Assembly: GCF_003224335.1 (NCBI RefSeq)
Contig: NZ_QKLF01000006.1
Coordinates: 124,001-188,000 of the forward strand
DNA length: 64,000 nucleotides
Reading direction: 5' to 3'
Source: Curtobacterium sp. MCJR17_055
Lineage (GTDB): Bacteria > Actinomycetota > Actinomycetes > Actinomycetales > Microbacteriaceae
Under the pieces are notes generated by a model. It was not told the origin of the DNA. It was given only the letters and a program-made list of their open reading frames with translations, and did not search any database. Below, in pieces: positions 1-9,898 of this stretch; position 1 is the first letter of the stretch; every line of letters begins with the position of its first letter. The position numbers and the translations under genes were made by a program.

Positions 1-1316
<1,316 letters not shown>

Positions 1317-1324
1317 GGTCGAGC

Positions 1325-1353
1325 AATTTACAGCGCTGTAAACGCAGCGTCAA
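1325..1353 (-). promoter_or_regulatory. GH2 promoter with LacI operator in the spacer
   Basis: Reading the reverse strand, a -35 box TTGACG (1353-1348) and a -10 box TAAATT (1330-1325) are separated by exactly 17 bp. The perfect 16-bp palindrome TTTACAGCGCTGTAAA (1327-1342) fills the spacer and enters the -10. A repressor bound there would block RNA polymerase directly. The same palindrome recurs at 9845-9860 with the same spacing. The neighbouring LacI gene at 1369 is the obvious candidate regulator, which is an inference from position. Confidence 0.8.
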
Positions 1354-1368
1354 CGGTACGGTGAGCGC

Positions 1369-2394
1369 GTGGGCCAGGTCACGCTGCAGGACGTCGCGGA
1401 GCACGCCGGCGTCTCGATGAAGACCGTGTCCAACGTGGTCCGCGGGTACCGGCACGTCAGCGACGCCATGCGGGAGCGCGTGCAGCGGTCCGTCGACGAG
1501 CTCGGGTACCGGCCGAACGTCTCCGGGCGGAGCCTCGCCACCGGACGGACGAACATGCTCGCGTTCGCCTTCCCCGACCTCCGCCGTCCGTACTTCGCCG
1601 AGCTCGCGCACGTGTTCTCCCGCGTGTGCGCCGACCGCGGGTACCAGCTCCTGCTCGAGGAGACCGCCGGAGCGCCGGGCGGCGAGCTCTCCGCCGTCCG
1701 TGGGCGTGAGGCGGGCGTCGTCGACGGCGTCGTCATCCACCCCCAGGTCCTCACACCGGTCGAGATCGACCGGGCGCGCGGGGACACCGCCGTCGTGTTC
1801 TTGGGCGAGGACGTCCGACCCCCGGGCGGCGACCTCGTGGCCATCGACAACGTCCTGGCCGCGTCCGAGGCCGTCGCGCACCTCGCCGCACTCGGGCGAC
1901 GCCGCATCGGGTTCCTCGGGCACGAGGTGGGCGAGCAGTCCCGCACCTCGGCCTTCCGCATGGAGGGGTACCGCGACGGCCTGGCCGCTGCCGGCCTGCC
2001 GTTCGACCCGTCGCTGTGCGTGCCGCGCGAAGTCGGCGACGCCCGCGGGGCCGAGCAGGCCTTCGGACGCGCGCTCGACCACGGCCTCTCGATCGACGGG
2101 CTGCTCTGCCGGGACGACCTCGCCGCGGTCGGCGCCCTCCGTGCGATGCGGTTGCGCGGGCTCGAGGCGCCGCGCGACGTCGCCGTCGTCGGGTGGGACG
2201 CCATCGGCCTCGCCGCGAGCCTGGTGCCGAGTCTGACCTCGGTCGCGCCGGACACCGTCGCGCTCGCCGAGGCGGCACTCGACCGGTTGCAGGAGCGCAT
2301 CGCCGGTCGGCCGGGCGAGGGGCGTGCCGTGACCGTCGGGCACCGGATCCTGGTCGGGGAGAGCGCGCCCTACCCGGACGGGTCCGTCGACTGA
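1369..2394 (+). CDS. LacI-family transcriptional regulator
   Basis: Sugar-responsive DNA-binding repressor of 341 residues. The N-terminus VTLQDVAEHAGVSMKTVSNV is a classic LacI helix-turn-helix, followed by the hinge helix region (GRSLATGRTN) and a periplasmic-binding-protein-like effector domain that ends near GHRILVGE. The GTG start is chosen because it places the helix-turn-helix at residues 4-25, as usual in the family. It is divergent from the GH2 gene with only 52 bp between starts. The 16-bp palindrome in that gap and its twin upstream of the transporter operon at 9845 suggest this protein controls both. The effector sugar is unknown. Confidence 0.93.
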   Translation: MGQVTLQDVAEHAGVSMKTVSNVVRGYRHVSDAMRERVQRSVDELGYRPNVSGRSLATGRTNMLAFAFPDLRRPYFAELAHVFSRVCADRGYQLLLEETAGAPGGELSAVRGREAGVVDGVVIHPQVLTPVEIDRARGDTAVVFLGEDVRPPGGDLVAIDNVLAASEAVAHLAALGRRRIGFLGHEVGEQSRTSAFRMEGYRDGLAAAGLPFDPSLCVPREVGDARGAEQAFGRALDHGLSIDGLLCRDDLAAVGALRAMRLRGLEAPRDVAVVGWDAIGLAASLVPSLTSVAPDTVALAEAALDRLQERIAGRPGEGRAVTVGHRILVGESAPYPDGSVD

Positions 2395-2427
2395 CGGGAG
2401 GCCCCACCCGAGTAGACCGGGAGGTGC

Positions 2428-3216
2428 TCAGTCCTCGTCGTGGCCGGATCCGCCCTGCTCTCCGCGTCGGCCACGGTGGCCGGGCTCGCCCTCGTGGTCG
2501 ACGACGCGGTCCAGCCACTCGGCGAGGACCGACCGTTCGGCCGGGGACAGGGCCGTGAGGTCCGGCGCGACCGACCGGAGGGTGAGCGCGGCCGTCCGGG
2601 TCGCGGACGGCCCGTCCGGCGCCGCCCCGCTCGGGTCGGGCGTGCAGATCTGCGTCATGACGGCCGCGAACGCGGCGTCGGCGAGGGCGGGGTCCCGCTC
2701 GCCCTCGGGCTCCTCGAGGAGGGTGAGCACGGCGCCCGTGCCGGCCGCGTGCAGGAGCCGGACGGCGTCGCGCTCGCGGACCGCGAGCCTCCCGGCCGCT
2801 GCGACGCGGCGAAGACGGTCCTCGAGCAGGCGGAGCCCCGCGGCGACGGCCGGTGACCCGTTGCCCCGTCGCGGGTCGCTCATGATGACGAAGAGGTCGG
2901 GGTTGTCGAGCCCGAAGCCGATCGTCAGGTCCCAACCCGTGCGGAGGTCGGCGACGGGGTCGACCTCGTGCTCGGCGGCTGCGTGGACGGCATCGGCCTT
3001 CGTCCGACCGAACTCGGTCATCGCGTGTTCCGCGACGGCGTCGAGCAGGCCGTCCTTGTCGCCGAACAGGCGGTAGATCGTCGGCGGTTGCACGTGCGCG
3101 CGGTCCGACACCGCCCGGGTCGTGACACCGGCCGCTCCGTCCCGGCGCAGGAGTTCCGCGGCGGCGGTCACGATCCGGTCGCGGACGTCGGCGCGGGGCA
3201 CGGGGGCATCGGGCAT
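2428..3216 (-). CDS. TetR-family transcriptional regulator
   Basis: Repressor of 262 residues. The N-terminal helix-turn-helix domain is clear (RDRIVTAAAELLRRDGAAGVTTRAVSDRA then PPTIYRLFGDKDGLL, residues 10-60). The C-terminal helical ligand domain is not assignable to a known inducer. It is divergent from the NmrA/quinone-reductase-like gene at 3303, with an 86-bp gap carrying an inverted repeat (3255-3282). The pair therefore looks like a self-contained redox or xenobiotic response switch. The C-terminus is rich in charged residues (EGEPGHRGRRGEQGGSG), a tail that may be disordered. It lies tail to tail with the LacI gene. Confidence 0.9.
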   Translation of the reverse strand: MPDAPVPRADVRDRIVTAAAELLRRDGAAGVTTRAVSDRAHVQPPTIYRLFGDKDGLLDAVAEHAMTEFGRTKADAVHAAAEHEVDPVADLRTGWDLTIGFGLDNPDLFVIMSDPRRGNGSPAVAAGLRLLEDRLRRVAAAGRLAVRERDAVRLLHAAGTGAVLTLLEEPEGERDPALADAAFAAVMTQICTPDPSGAAPDGPSATRTAALTLRSVAPDLTALSPAERSVLAEWLDRVVDHEGEPGHRGRRGEQGGSGHDED

Positions 3217-3254
3217 GGATCAACGATAACGACTCCTTGCTACCGCTGTGTTTC

Positions 3255-3282
3255 CGGTGGTACGTTCGTTCTGTTACCACCG
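3255..3282. promoter_or_regulatory. Inverted repeat in tetR / NmrA intergenic region
   Basis: Arms CGGTGGTA (3255-3262) and TACCACCG (3275-3282) are perfect reverse complements separated by 12 bp, in the 86-bp region between divergent genes. This is a probable TetR operator; binding itself is inferred. Confidence 0.6.
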
Positions 3283-3302
3283 TTAGCACGAAGGAGGCAT
3301 CG

Positions 3303-4127
3303 ATGATCACCGTCACCGGAGCGACCGGCGCCCTGAACGGCGCGACGACCGACCACCTGCTCGAGTGGCTGCCCGCATCGGAGGTCACCGTCGTCACCCG
3401 TGACCCGGCCCGAGCCGCACGGTTCGCCGAGCAGGGCGTCACCGTCCGGCAGGGCGACTACGACGACCCCGACGGACTGCGGTCCGCCTTCGCCGGTGCC
3501 GACCAGCTCCTGCTCGTCTCGTCGAACGACCCTGCCGGCGACACGATCGGCCAGCACCGCAACGCGGTCGACGCCGCGGTGGCAGCCGGGGTCGGACGGG
3601 TCCTCTACACGAGCCACCAGGGAGCCGGTGCCGGCTCGCCGTTCCTGCCGGCCCGGCACCACGCCGCGACCGAGGACATGCTCGCCGCGTCCGGGCTGCC
3701 GTGGACCTCGCTGCGGAACGGCTTCTACGCGCACAGCATCCAGTGGATGACCGGACCGTGGCAGGCCACGGGTGTCGTGTCGGTACCGGCCGACGGGCCG
3801 GTGTCCTGGACCGCCCGCGAGGACGCCGCCGAGGCCGCCGCGCAGATCCTCCTCGCGGCGGAACCCCTCGACGGCCCGGTGACGCTCACGGCGAGCGAGG
3901 CACCGACGTTCGAGGACCTGGCGCGCACCGCCGCAGCGGTGTCCGGTACGCCGGTGCGCTTCGAGGTCGTGGACGAGGACGAGTGGGTCGCCCGCGCGGT
4001 CGCCGGCGGACAGGACGAGCGCATGGTGCGCTTCCTGCTCGGCATGTACCAGGCGGCGGCGCAGGGCCGGTTCGCGGGCACGGACCCGCTGCTCCGCGAC
4101 CTGCTCGCGCGGATGGTGGCGGCCTGA
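3303..4127 (+). CDS. NmrA-like NAD(P)-binding oxidoreductase (QorB-like)
   Basis: Atypical short-chain dehydrogenase of 274 residues in the NmrA/QorB group, which bind NAD(P)H and in some members reduce quinones. The Rossmann start ITVTGATGALNG gives the nucleotide-binding loop at residues 2-13; VVTRDPARAARF follows as the second strand, and SSNDPAGDTIGQHRNAVDAA and YTSHQGAG match this subgroup. The classical Tyr-x-x-x-Lys pair is not seen, as expected for NmrA-like proteins. The start is set by AAGGAGG at 3290-3296, with a 6-bp spacer to the ATG. It is paired head to head with a TetR gene, so probably induced by an electrophile or quinone, which is an inference. Confidence 0.85.
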   Translation: MITVTGATGALNGATTDHLLEWLPASEVTVVTRDPARAARFAEQGVTVRQGDYDDPDGLRSAFAGADQLLLVSSNDPAGDTIGQHRNAVDAAVAAGVGRVLYTSHQGAGAGSPFLPARHHAATEDMLAASGLPWTSLRNGFYAHSIQWMTGPWQATGVVSVPADGPVSWTAREDAAEAAAQILLAAEPLDGPVTLTASEAPTFEDLARTAAAVSGTPVRFEVVDEDEWVARAVAGGQDERMVRFLLGMYQAAAQGRFAGTDPLLRDLLARMVAA

Positions 4128-4148
4128 CGGACCGCGGCGAGCCCGTCG

Positions 4149-6557
4149 TCAGCGCCCGTCCGGCTGCACGCTCCCCAGCAGCTCGACCAGGGCGCTCCGC
4201 AGGGAGTCCGGCAGCCCGACCGTCTCGAGCTCGACGATCCGGTCGGCCCGCGGCACGTCGCGGTCCACGATCTCCCACGCGGTGAGCTTCTCGGGGTTCC
4301 CGGCCTGGGCGCGCTCGAGCAGCTCCCGCGCGGCGTCCCGTGCGTCGACGCCGACCGACGGGGGACCGGCCAACGTGAGGAACGCGCCCTCGTCGGTGGG
4401 GACGTCGAGGTCGACCGAGAACCGGTCGGGCCGGACGACCGCGGCCTCCTGCCCGGCGGCGGGCGACCCGAGGAACGTGACGCGCCACCGTCGACGGACC
4501 GGGACGACGTCGACGTCCCCGACCGCCGCGTCGACGCGGAACGAGGCGGTGTCCCGGTCCCAGGTGAGCGTCGTCCGGCAGGCACCGGTGCCGTCGGCGC
4601 CGGAGGGTCCCGCGGATCCGCCGGTGTCCTCCTGCCCGGACGTGTCCTCGCGGTCCTCGACGAGCGTGAAGCTGCCGGAGGCCCCGGGCGCGACGAGCAC
4701 CTCGAGCGCGGCCGGGTTCACCGTCGCGTCGACCTCCTCCGGTGCGGCGAGCGGCAGGATCCCGCCGGCCCGCAGCAGCACGGGGATCGTGTCGAGCGTC
4801 CGGTGCAGGTCGACGAAGCGGTCCCCGGCGTAGGTGGTGCCCGTGAACACGTCCGTCCAGGTCCCGGCCGGCAACCAGGCGCGGGCGTGCCCACGCAGGG
4901 TCACCGGGTCACGCGGTTCGACGATCGGCGCGACGACCAGCTCGGTGCCGAAGGCGTACTCGTTCGGGACGCGGTACGCCTCGTCCCGGTGCGGCTCGAG
5001 GTGGTACATCGGCCGGACGAGCGGGGTGCCGTCCGCGGCGAGGTGGTTCATGGTGTGCAGGTACGGCACGAGGCGGTGCCGGAAGCGCAGGGCGTCGCCC
5101 ATCGCCGCCCGCGGTTCGGCGGGGAAGACCCACGGCTCCTTGCGGATGAAGGGGTTGTTCGCCGAGTGCAGGCGCATGATCGGCGAGAACACGCCGAACT
5201 GCACCCACCGTGTCGCGAGTTCGTCGTCCCGGACCCCGCGGGTGTGCCCGCCGATGTCGTGACTCCACCACGGGTAGCCGATGTTCGCGGCGGTGGCGGT
5301 GAACTCCGGCTGGAACGCCAGGGACGCCCACGAGACGACGGCGTCCCCGGAGAACCCGACGGCGTAGCGGTGGCTGCCCGGTCCGGCGTAGCGGGAGAAC
5401 GTCATGCCGCCGCCGCCGTCACGGGCCGAGTCGAGCAGGTGGAAGTGGTTGAGCACCCAGAGCGGGTCGACCCCCGGGACGGAGGACGTCCGGCCCTGCT
5501 GCCAGTCGATCCACCAGAAGTCGACGCCCTGCTCCTCGAGGGGACGGTGCAGCACCTCGAGGTACGCGCGGAGGAAGTCCGGGTCGGTGGGGTCGAACGG
5601 GATCGCCTGCTCGGTGTCCGGGTCGACCCCCATCGCCGCGGCCATCGCGGGGTAGGCGTCCTCGAACGCCCGAACGCCGTCCGCGGGGTGCAGGTTGAGC
5701 GTCGTGCGCATCCCGCGCCGGTGCAGCTCGGCCAGGAACGCTGGCGGGTCGGGGAAGAGCGAGGGCTCCCACGAGTAGCCGGTCCAGCCGTTGCCGAACC
5801 GGGACGGGACGGACTCCACCCGGTGCCAGTCCATGTCGATCACGGCGACGGAGAGCGGCAGGCGCTCCTCGTCGAACCGGTCGAGGAGGGCCAGGTACGA
5901 CTCGTCCGAGTACGGGTGGTAGCGGCTCCACCAGTTGCCGAGCGCCCACCGGGGCATCAGGGTCGGCGGCCCGGACACCGCGTGGAACGCCCGGAGCGCC
6001 GCGGCGTAGTCGCGCCCGTACGCGAAGACGCTGACGTCCCGCCGGCCGGGGACCCGGCTGCCGACCCAGCCGTCGTCCTCGAACAGGAACGACTCGCTGT
6101 CGTCCAGCATGACGATGCCGTCGCGCGCCAGGACGCCGGACTCGAGCGGCATCCGCCCGTCCACGTCGTCGAGGGTGCGTCCGGTGCCACCCAGGTCACG
6201 GGCCTCCTGGCCGTAGCGCCAGCGGTTGGCGTCGGGTCCGGAGGTCTCGACGACCAGGCCGGCCGACGAGAACGGCCGCCCGTCGTACCGCAGGGTCGCA
6301 CGGTCGGTCGTCACCTCGACGCCCGCGCCGCGGCGCAGCACCGTGTACTCGGGCACCTCGAGCCGCCGGCGCACGGCGAACGTCGAGGCGCGGTCCTCGA
6401 AGCCGCCGTCCTCGCTCCACTCGACCCGGAACAGGCCGTCCTGCAGGACCGTGACCCGCCAGTGGTCGCCGTGCACGACGGCCTCGGCGGAGGCGACGGG
6501 GTCGGATCCGGGGAAGGGGCGGATGGTGGGCAGGGGGCCGGGAGGGGGTGTGGTCAC
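4149..6557 (-). CDS. Glycoside hydrolase family 31 (alpha-glucosidase/alpha-xylosidase type)
   Basis: Cytoplasmic alpha-glycosidase of 802 residues, normal length for GH31. The order is an N-terminal galactose-mutarotase-like beta-sandwich (RWRYGQEARDLGGT near 115-125), a TIM barrel beginning at LGNWWSRYHPYSD, and C-terminal beta domains. The nucleophile is expected at Asp351 in FWWIDWQQG and the acid/base at Asp405 in GFSGDAVVSW; IDMDWH and YPWWSHDIGGH are further family landmarks. There is no signal peptide. The GTG start has AGGA about 9 bp upstream. It is the last gene of the operon after the binding protein and two permeases, so its substrate is most likely the imported oligosaccharide. 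A low-complexity DTSGQEDTGGSAGPSGADG stretch interrupts the C-terminal domain near residue 640. Confidence 0.93.
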   Translation of the reverse strand: MTTPPPGPLPTIRPFPGSDPVASAEAVVHGDHWRVTVLQDGLFRVEWSEDGGFEDRASTFAVRRRLEVPEYTVLRRGAGVEVTTDRATLRYDGRPFSSAGLVVETSGPDANRWRYGQEARDLGGTGRTLDDVDGRMPLESGVLARDGIVMLDDSESFLFEDDGWVGSRVPGRRDVSVFAYGRDYAAALRAFHAVSGPPTLMPRWALGNWWSRYHPYSDESYLALLDRFDEERLPLSVAVIDMDWHRVESVPSRFGNGWTGYSWEPSLFPDPPAFLAELHRRGMRTTLNLHPADGVRAFEDAYPAMAAAMGVDPDTEQAIPFDPTDPDFLRAYLEVLHRPLEEQGVDFWWIDWQQGRTSSVPGVDPLWVLNHFHLLDSARDGGGGMTFSRYAGPGSHRYAVGFSGDAVVSWASLAFQPEFTATAANIGYPWWSHDIGGHTRGVRDDELATRWVQFGVFSPIMRLHSANNPFIRKEPWVFPAEPRAAMGDALRFRHRLVPYLHTMNHLAADGTPLVRPMYHLEPHRDEAYRVPNEYAFGTELVVAPIVEPRDPVTLRGHARAWLPAGTWTDVFTGTTYAGDRFVDLHRTLDTIPVLLRAGGILPLAAPEEVDATVNPAALEVLVAPGASGSFTLVEDREDTSGQEDTGGSAGPSGADGTGACRTTLTWDRDTASFRVDAAVGDVDVVPVRRRWRVTFLGSPAAGQEAAVVRPDRFSVDLDVPTDEGAFLTLAGPPSVGVDARDAARELLERAQAGNPEKLTAWEIVDRDVPRADRIVELETVGLPDSLRSALVELLGSVQPDGR

Positions 6558-6609
6558 GCTGGTGGTCCTGTCTCGGCCGTTCCGGCCGGTGTCGGTCTGG
6601 AGGCTCGGT

Positions 6610-7506
6610 TCAGCTCTTGACGGCGCCCTGCGTCACGCCGCTGATCACCCAGCGCTGCGCGAACAGGTAGACGATGACGGTCGGCGCCATCGCCATGAGG
6701 TACGAGGCGAACGCGACGTTGTAGTTCGTGCCGAACTGGCTCTGGAAGATGTTCTGCACCACGGGCAGCGTCTGCAGCCCCGGGTCCGCGGTGATGAGCG
6801 ACGGCATCATGAAGTCGTTCCACGAGGCGAGGAAGGCGAAGATGCCGACGGTCGCGTTCATCGGTCCGAGCAGCGGCAGGATGATGCGCCAGAAGATCTG
6901 CCACGTGGAGGCGCCGTCGATGCGGGCGCTCTCCTCGAGTTCGACCGGGATGGAGCGCAGGAACGCCGAGTAGAGCAGCACGCTGAACGACAGTTGGAAC
7001 ATGGCGTGCAGGATCGCGACGCCGATGGGGTTGTCGAGCGAGATCATCGCGGTGAGCTTGATCTGGGGGAGCGCCACGACCGGGAACGGCAGGAACATCG
7101 CCGCGAGCAGGTACACGAACGACCAGCGGAAGAAGCGGCGGTGCCAGTTCCGGACGATGGCGTACGAGGCGAACGAGCTGAGCAGGAGCGTCGCGACGAC
7201 GGTGAGTGCGGCGACGCCGAGCGACACCGAGAACGAGACCGGGAAGCGGGTGAGCGCCCACGCCTCGGCGAAGCTCGCCGGGTTGAACGGGGTCGGCAGG
7301 GACAGCGCGTTGCCGTCGACCGCCTGCGCGCTCGTCTTGAACGCCATGGCGACCGTGACGTACAGCGGGACGAGGACGGTCAGGGACGCGAGCGCCAGGA
7401 TGATCGTCAGCGGCCAGTTGACGCGCTCGAGGCGGCGGCGGCGCGGCTGGTCGGGGGCGGTGCGGGCGGCTGCGGTGGCCGGGGACCGGGTGTCGATGGC
7501 GCTCAT
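6610..7506 (-). CDS. Sugar ABC transporter permease, MalG type
   Basis: Inner-membrane subunit of a CUT1 carbohydrate importer, 298 residues with six predicted membrane segments (first one LTIILALASLTVLVPLYVTVAMAF). The cytoplasmic EAA loop that docks the ATPase is present as ELEESARIDGASTWQIFWRIILPLL. The C-terminus RWVISGVTQGAVKS is typical of MalG proteins. Its ATG overlaps the stop of the MalF-type gene (ATGA), showing translational coupling. The GH31 gene follows after 52 bp containing a small GGCCG/CGGCC hairpin (6575-6587). Confidence 0.95.
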   Translation of the reverse strand: MSAIDTRSPATAAARTAPDQPRRRRLERVNWPLTIILALASLTVLVPLYVTVAMAFKTSAQAVDGNALSLPTPFNPASFAEAWALTRFPVSFSVSLGVAALTVVATLLLSSFASYAIVRNWHRRFFRWSFVYLLAAMFLPFPVVALPQIKLTAMISLDNPIGVAILHAMFQLSFSVLLYSAFLRSIPVELEESARIDGASTWQIFWRIILPLLGPMNATVGIFAFLASWNDFMMPSLITADPGLQTLPVVQNIFQSQFGTNYNVAFASYLMAMAPTVIVYLFAQRWVISGVTQGAVKS

Positions 7507-8459
7507 GCGAGTCGGAGGTTCCTTCCGCGCGTCACTGCGAGCTGCAGGACCGAGATGAGGACGGTGATGATGAAGAAGACGGTCGCGTTGGCCATCTGGT
7601 AGGCGTAGTCACCGCTGGTGAAGCCGGTGAAGATCGTCATCGCGACACTGCTCGTCGCGGAGCCGGGCCCGCCGTTCGTCAGGCCGACGATGACGTCGTA
7701 GGCGCCGAGGTAGCCCTTCACGCCGAGCACGGTGTTGATGACGATGAAGCCACCGATGAGCGGCAGGGTGATCGACCGGAGCTGCTTCCACGTCCCGGCG
7801 CCGTCGAGGGAGCTGGCCTCGTACACGTCGGCCGGGATCGAGGTGAGTCCGGCGGTGTAGATGAGGAGCGCGCCCGGGATGGTCTGCCACGCCGAGACGA
7901 TGACGATGGCGAGCCACGCCAGGTTCGGGTCGCCGAGGATGCTCTGCTCGAGCGGGCCGAACCCGACCGACGTGGCCAGGGCCGGCAACGTGTTCGAGAA
8001 CAGGTAGTTGAAGACGTAGGCGACGATGATGCCGGACACGACCATCGGGATGACGAACACCGACCGCAGACCCGCGGCGAAACGGACCCGCTTGGACAGG
8101 GCGATGGCGAGCGACAGCGCGATCGTCTGCGTGACGATGACGGTCACCACCGCGAAGCCGAGCGTGAACCCGTACGACCCGAGGATCGCCGGGTCGGACA
8201 CGAGTGCGCGGTAGTTCTCGATGCCGAGGAAGTGCCACTGCCCGAACCCGAGGTAGTCCGTGAAGCTGTAGAAGATGCCGACGCATGCCGGCGCGACGAC
8301 GAACGCCGTGAACAGCACGAGGGCGGGCACGAGGAACAGGTAGTACATGCCCTCGGTGCGGTGCAGAGAGCCGACGCGGCGGTGGACGCGGGTCGCTGCG
8401 GTGGCGGGGCCGGGACGGGGGTCCTCGGTCTCGGGGGTCAGGGGGGTCTGCATGGTCAT
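7503..8459 (-). CDS. Sugar ABC transporter permease, MalF type
   Basis: Partner permease of the CUT1 importer, 318 residues, six membrane segments starting with YYLFLVPALVLFTAFVVAPACVGIFYSF. The EAA loop is DVYEASSLDGAGTWKQLRSITLPLI. The ATG at 8459 is chosen because CAGGAG lies about 6 bp upstream and because it gives the usual short cytoplasmic tail; the reading frame is open further upstream but overlaps the preceding gene. It sits 43 bp after the binding-protein gene and overlaps the next permease by 4 bp. Confidence 0.94.
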   Translation of the reverse strand: MTMQTPLTPETEDPRPGPATAATRVHRRVGSLHRTEGMYYLFLVPALVLFTAFVVAPACVGIFYSFTDYLGFGQWHFLGIENYRALVSDPAILGSYGFTLGFAVVTVIVTQTIALSLAIALSKRVRFAAGLRSVFVIPMVVSGIIVAYVFNYLFSNTLPALATSVGFGPLEQSILGDPNLAWLAIVIVSAWQTIPGALLIYTAGLTSIPADVYEASSLDGAGTWKQLRSITLPLIGGFIVINTVLGVKGYLGAYDVIVGLTNGGPGSATSSVAMTIFTGFTSGDYAYQMANATVFFIITVLISVLQLAVTRGRNLRLA

Positions 8460-8502
8460 GATCGCTCCTGGGGTCCGGTCCGGCTGTTCCTGGTCGCGCC
8501 GG

Positions 8503-9807
8503 TCAGACCGTCGCCGAGCGGCCGGCGAGTCGTCGCCAGTCGGTGTCGAGCCGCCGCAGCATCGAGTCGAAGTCGCCGCTGCGGATGGCGGTCTGCAGGT
8601 AGTTGCCGAGCGGGATGGAGGTGGGGATGAAGGTGCCGGCACCCTGGTAGAACGCGCCGTCGTCGACGTACTGCTGCAGCCCCTCGAGTCGCTCGTCGGT
8701 CTGCGGGGGAGCGTCCTCGGTGGTCGAGAACGCCAGGTTGTCGCGGTTGTAGGCGTTGATCACGTCGGGCTGCATGAGGAACTCGACGAGCTCCTGCGCC
8801 TGCTCGAGGTGCGGGGTCGTGGTGGGGATCCACAACCCGAGGTCGATGTTGACCCGGGCTCTGCGGTCGCCCGGGTCGTTCGAGACGGGCAGGGCGAACG
8901 TGCCGACCGGCAGTCGGTCGTCCACCAGGGCGATCTGCCCGAGCGCCCACGGTCCCTGCAGGTACATCGCCGCCTTGCCCTGCCCGAAGGCGAGGTTGCC
9001 GTCCGCGTAGGACCGGGTGGCGTGGTCGGGGTTGAAGAACGACGAGATGGTCTTCGCGCGCTCCATGGGCAGGGCGAAGTCCTTCTCGAACGACACCTCG
9101 GCGTCCGGCCCGACGTCGGTCCCGAGGGCCTTCATCTTCCGGAAGAACGAGCCGGTGTCCACCAGGCTCCCGACCGAGTAGTCGAACAGGCCCTGCCAGA
9201 GTGTCCAGGTGTCCCGGTCGGTCGCGTACACCGGGGTGATGTCGGCCTTCCGGAGCGCGGTGCAGACGTCCACGAACTCGTCCCACGTGGTCGGGACCGG
9301 CAGGCCCTGCTCGGCGAAGATGCGCTTGTTGTAGATGACGCCGGCCGCCGCGAGCGAGAACGGCAGCACGCTGGTGCGGTCCTCGTACTTCGCGTACTGG
9401 TTCGTCAGGCCGTCGATGCTCTTCCGCACCCGGCCCGCGGACGGCAGGTCGCTCAGGTCACGGAGCACACCACGTTCGATGTAGCGCGCGAGTTCGAGGT
9501 TGTCGTTGAAGCAGCCGACGTCCGCGGGCTCACCGCGGACGAACTGCGGGGCGATGGCGCCGGTGCTGTCGTGCACGACGCGCATGCCGGGGTTCTCCCG
9601 CTCGAAGCGGCGGAGCAGGTCGTCGAAGTAGGCGATGACCTCCTGCTTCTGCTCGTAGAAGCGCAGGGTGCTGCCACCCGCCGCGGTGCTGCCTGCCGAG
9701 GGGGCCGAGCACCCGGCGAGCGCCAGCGTGCCGAGCCCGCCGACCGTGCCGGCGAGGAACCCGCGCCGACTGAGTGCCGTCCGTGCCGTTGTGCTGCCCA
9801 TGACCAT
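8503..9807 (-). CDS. Extracellular sugar-binding lipoprotein (CUT1, Tat-exported)
   Basis: Solute receptor of the importer, 434 residues. The N-terminus carries a textbook twin-arginine motif SRRGFL (residues 13-18), a hydrophobic stretch and the lipobox LAGC with Cys33, so it is predicted to be exported folded by Tat and anchored as a lipoprotein. The mature part shows the family 1 binding fold (LRFYEQKQEVIAYFDDLLRRFERENPGMRV). ATG 9807 is preferred over GTG 9813 because AAGGGAG is then 5 bp upstream. It is the first gene of the operon 9807-4149. The importer's ATPase is not in the window. The ligand is unknown; the GH31/GH2 partners suggest an oligosaccharide. Confidence 0.92.
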   Translation of the reverse strand: MVMGSTTARTALSRRGFLAGTVGGLGTLALAGCSAPSAGSTAAGGSTLRFYEQKQEVIAYFDDLLRRFERENPGMRVVHDSTGAIAPQFVRGEPADVGCFNDNLELARYIERGVLRDLSDLPSAGRVRKSIDGLTNQYAKYEDRTSVLPFSLAAAGVIYNKRIFAEQGLPVPTTWDEFVDVCTALRKADITPVYATDRDTWTLWQGLFDYSVGSLVDTGSFFRKMKALGTDVGPDAEVSFEKDFALPMERAKTISSFFNPDHATRSYADGNLAFGQGKAAMYLQGPWALGQIALVDDRLPVGTFALPVSNDPGDRRARVNIDLGLWIPTTTPHLEQAQELVEFLMQPDVINAYNRDNLAFSTTEDAPPQTDERLEGLQQYVDDGAFYQGAGTFIPTSIPLGNYLQTAIRSGDFDSMLRRLDTDWRRLAGRSATV

Positions 9808-9842
9808 GGTCACTCCCTTTCGCGCTCCATCGCGCCAGCCCA

Positions 9843-9871
9843 GTTTTACAGCGCTGTAAACGCAAAGTCAA
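9843..9871 (-). promoter_or_regulatory. Transporter operon promoter with LacI operator in the spacer
   Basis: On the reverse strand, -35 TTGACT (9871-9866) and -10 TAAAAC (9848-9843) flank a 17-bp spacer occupied by the perfect palindrome TTTACAGCGCTGTAAA (9845-9860). The palindrome is identical to the one at 1327-1342, and the adjacent bases CGCA(A/G)(A/C)GTCAACG also match closely. Predicted to be repressed by the LacI protein encoded at 1369. Confidence 0.82.
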
Positions 9872-9898
9872 CGCCGAAGTCGCGTTCTCCGGGGAGGG

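Noticed and set aside
4803..6620. A 605-codon forward frame opposite the GH31 gene
   Set aside because: Same mirror effect; the GH31 motifs on the reverse strand are conclusive and the forward frame has no recognisable motif or ribosome binding site.
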